In this document: in pieces, positions 5,316 through 5,957 of the stretch
Layout: each line of letters starts with the position of its first letter
How positions within the stretch are numbered: the stretch's first letter is position 1
Assembly: GCA_903904275.1 (NCBI GenBank)
Contig: CAIVBX010000039.1
Coordinates: 1-5,957 of the forward strand
Direction: 5' to 3'
Length of the DNA stretch: 5,957 nt
DNA from: an uncultured Pseudomonadota bacterium
GTDB taxonomy: Bacteria; Pseudomonadota; Gammaproteobacteria; Methylococcales; Methylomonadaceae
Translations under genes and position numbers: made by a program
Notes under the pieces: model-generated
Databases searched by the model: none
What the model was told of the DNA's origin: nothing
Seen by the model: the letters and a program-made list of their open reading frames with translations, nothing else

Positions 5316-5957
5316 TTAAAGTACAACCACTTCATCACTAAACTTATCGTCTATTCGCAAACCTGCACACAACACCGTATAAACTGAACAATCCAGCTTT
5401 TCTTTTTTCTCATTTAGATTTTGAATAAACGTTGAAGACAACCCGCAATCCCCGTCTGAAATCATCAACACGTCTGCGCGTTGATAATCGGTTTGCGCTT
5501 CAATGATTTCAAAAGCGCGTTTCAATGGCGTTTTAAAATCCGTTCCGCCGCCATAACCCATTTGCAAAAATTGTAATAATTCTGCCGAAGTTGCTTGGCT
5601 GTTCATTGAAAATTCTTTAATTTGTCCCGAACTGCCAAATAACAAAACATAAAGTAAACGCTTTTCTTTTTGCAAAATGCCAGAAATTGCCAGCAACAAC
5701 GCTTTTGCTTTCAATAACGGTGCGCCTTGCATACTGGCAGAGGTATCCAAACACGCGACAACCGCGCCACTCATTTTCGAGTGCTTTTCTGTCTCTTCAT
5801 GGCGAACAAATGTTGTCCCTTGCAATTCATACGTCAGCAAATTTTTTTCTAACAAACGCGCGTAAAACAACATTTCCAGCGTTTCATCGATCACAAAAAA
5901 GTTAAGTTTGAGCGATTTGAAAAAGTTTAGAAACTCAAAAGAGGCAAAACGCTCAGG
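5316..5957 (-). CDS. VWA-domain protein, ViaA/CoxE-like (C-terminal 213 residues, start beyond right edge)
   Basis: The frame is open to the right edge, so this is the C-terminal part of a larger protein and the GTG at 5894 is not a real start. A helical region (FLNFFKSLKLNFFVIDETLE, then MLFYARLLEKNLL) precedes a von Willebrand A domain beginning GAVVACLDTSASM. The metal-ion-dependent adhesion site is complete: DTSAS at 5747-5733, the Thr of GYGGGTDF at 5543-5541 and the Asp of MISDGD at 5456-5454. The order and spacing resemble E. coli ViaA (CVDTSGSM, RGGTDL, VISDF), and the protein ends FSDEVVVL. Proteins of this type usually work with a MoxR/RavA-type AAA+ ATPase encoded next to them; such a partner would be upstream, outside this window. 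No signal peptide or membrane segment is visible in this part. It is separated from the efflux operon by accessory DNA and is unlikely to be functionally linked. Confidence 0.88.
   Translation of the reverse strand, partial: PERFASFEFLNFFKSLKLNFFVIDETLEMLFYARLLEKNLLTYELQGTTFVRHEETEKHSKMSGAVVACLDTSASMQGAPLLKAKALLLAISGILQKEKRLLYVLLFGSSGQIKEFSMNSQATSAELLQFLQMGYGGGTDFKTPLKRAFEIIEAQTDYQRADVLMISDGDCGLSSTFIQNLNEKKEKLDCSVYTVLCAGLRIDDKFSDEVVVL

Noticed and set aside
1..5957. CRISPR arrays, tRNA or rRNA genes, insertion-sequence ends, riboswitches
   Set aside because: No regularly spaced repeats, cloverleaf-like segments, rRNA signatures or terminal inverted repeats were seen on either strand.

Overview
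The window is AT-rich bacterial DNA in which every supportable gene lies on the minus strand. The best-supported block is a heavy-metal efflux operon of the CusCBA/CzcCBA type. The host looks like a Gram-negative proteobacterium, because the operon encodes a complete inner membrane-periplasm-outer membrane export route. A gammaproteobacterium is my guess, from the small leader-type protein ahead of the operon and a ViaA-like VWA gene; this was not checked against any database.

Read in the direction of transcription (right to left), 5957-5316 is the C-terminal part of a VWA-domain protein with an intact metal-ion-dependent adhesion site. Next, 5315-4659 is a small accessory patch. It holds an unrecognised 100-residue gene with a very strong ribosome binding site (5187-4885) and a 35-codon stub with the N-terminus of an Rpn-type PD-(D/E)XK nuclease/transposase (4802-4695). 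Two diverged 34-bp direct repeats (5215-5248 and 4687-4720) bracket this patch.

The efflux operon follows. A candidate promoter (4659-4631) sits so close to a small gene that the transcript would be leaderless. That small gene (4623-4226) appears to encode a secreted or membrane-anchored protein, but a one-base frameshift in a T run separates its signal peptide from its body. After a 54-base gap come a TolC-type outer-membrane factor (from 4165 or 4171), a periplasmic adaptor (from 2918) and an RND pump (from 1857, running off the left edge). The last three are joined by two 4-base ATGA stop/start overlaps, so they are very probably translationally coupled and made together.

Working model: the RND pump takes metal ions from the periplasm or cytoplasm, the adaptor bridges, and the TolC-type channel releases them outside. 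The pump has the CusA-like arrangement in TM4 (Ala then Asp, not Asp/Asp as in CzcA). However, two of the three CusA copper/silver methionines are replaced in the visible part, so the metal cannot be named with confidence. I see no wholly new system; the best leads are the frameshifted leader gene, the atypical pump residues and the repeat-bracketed patch.
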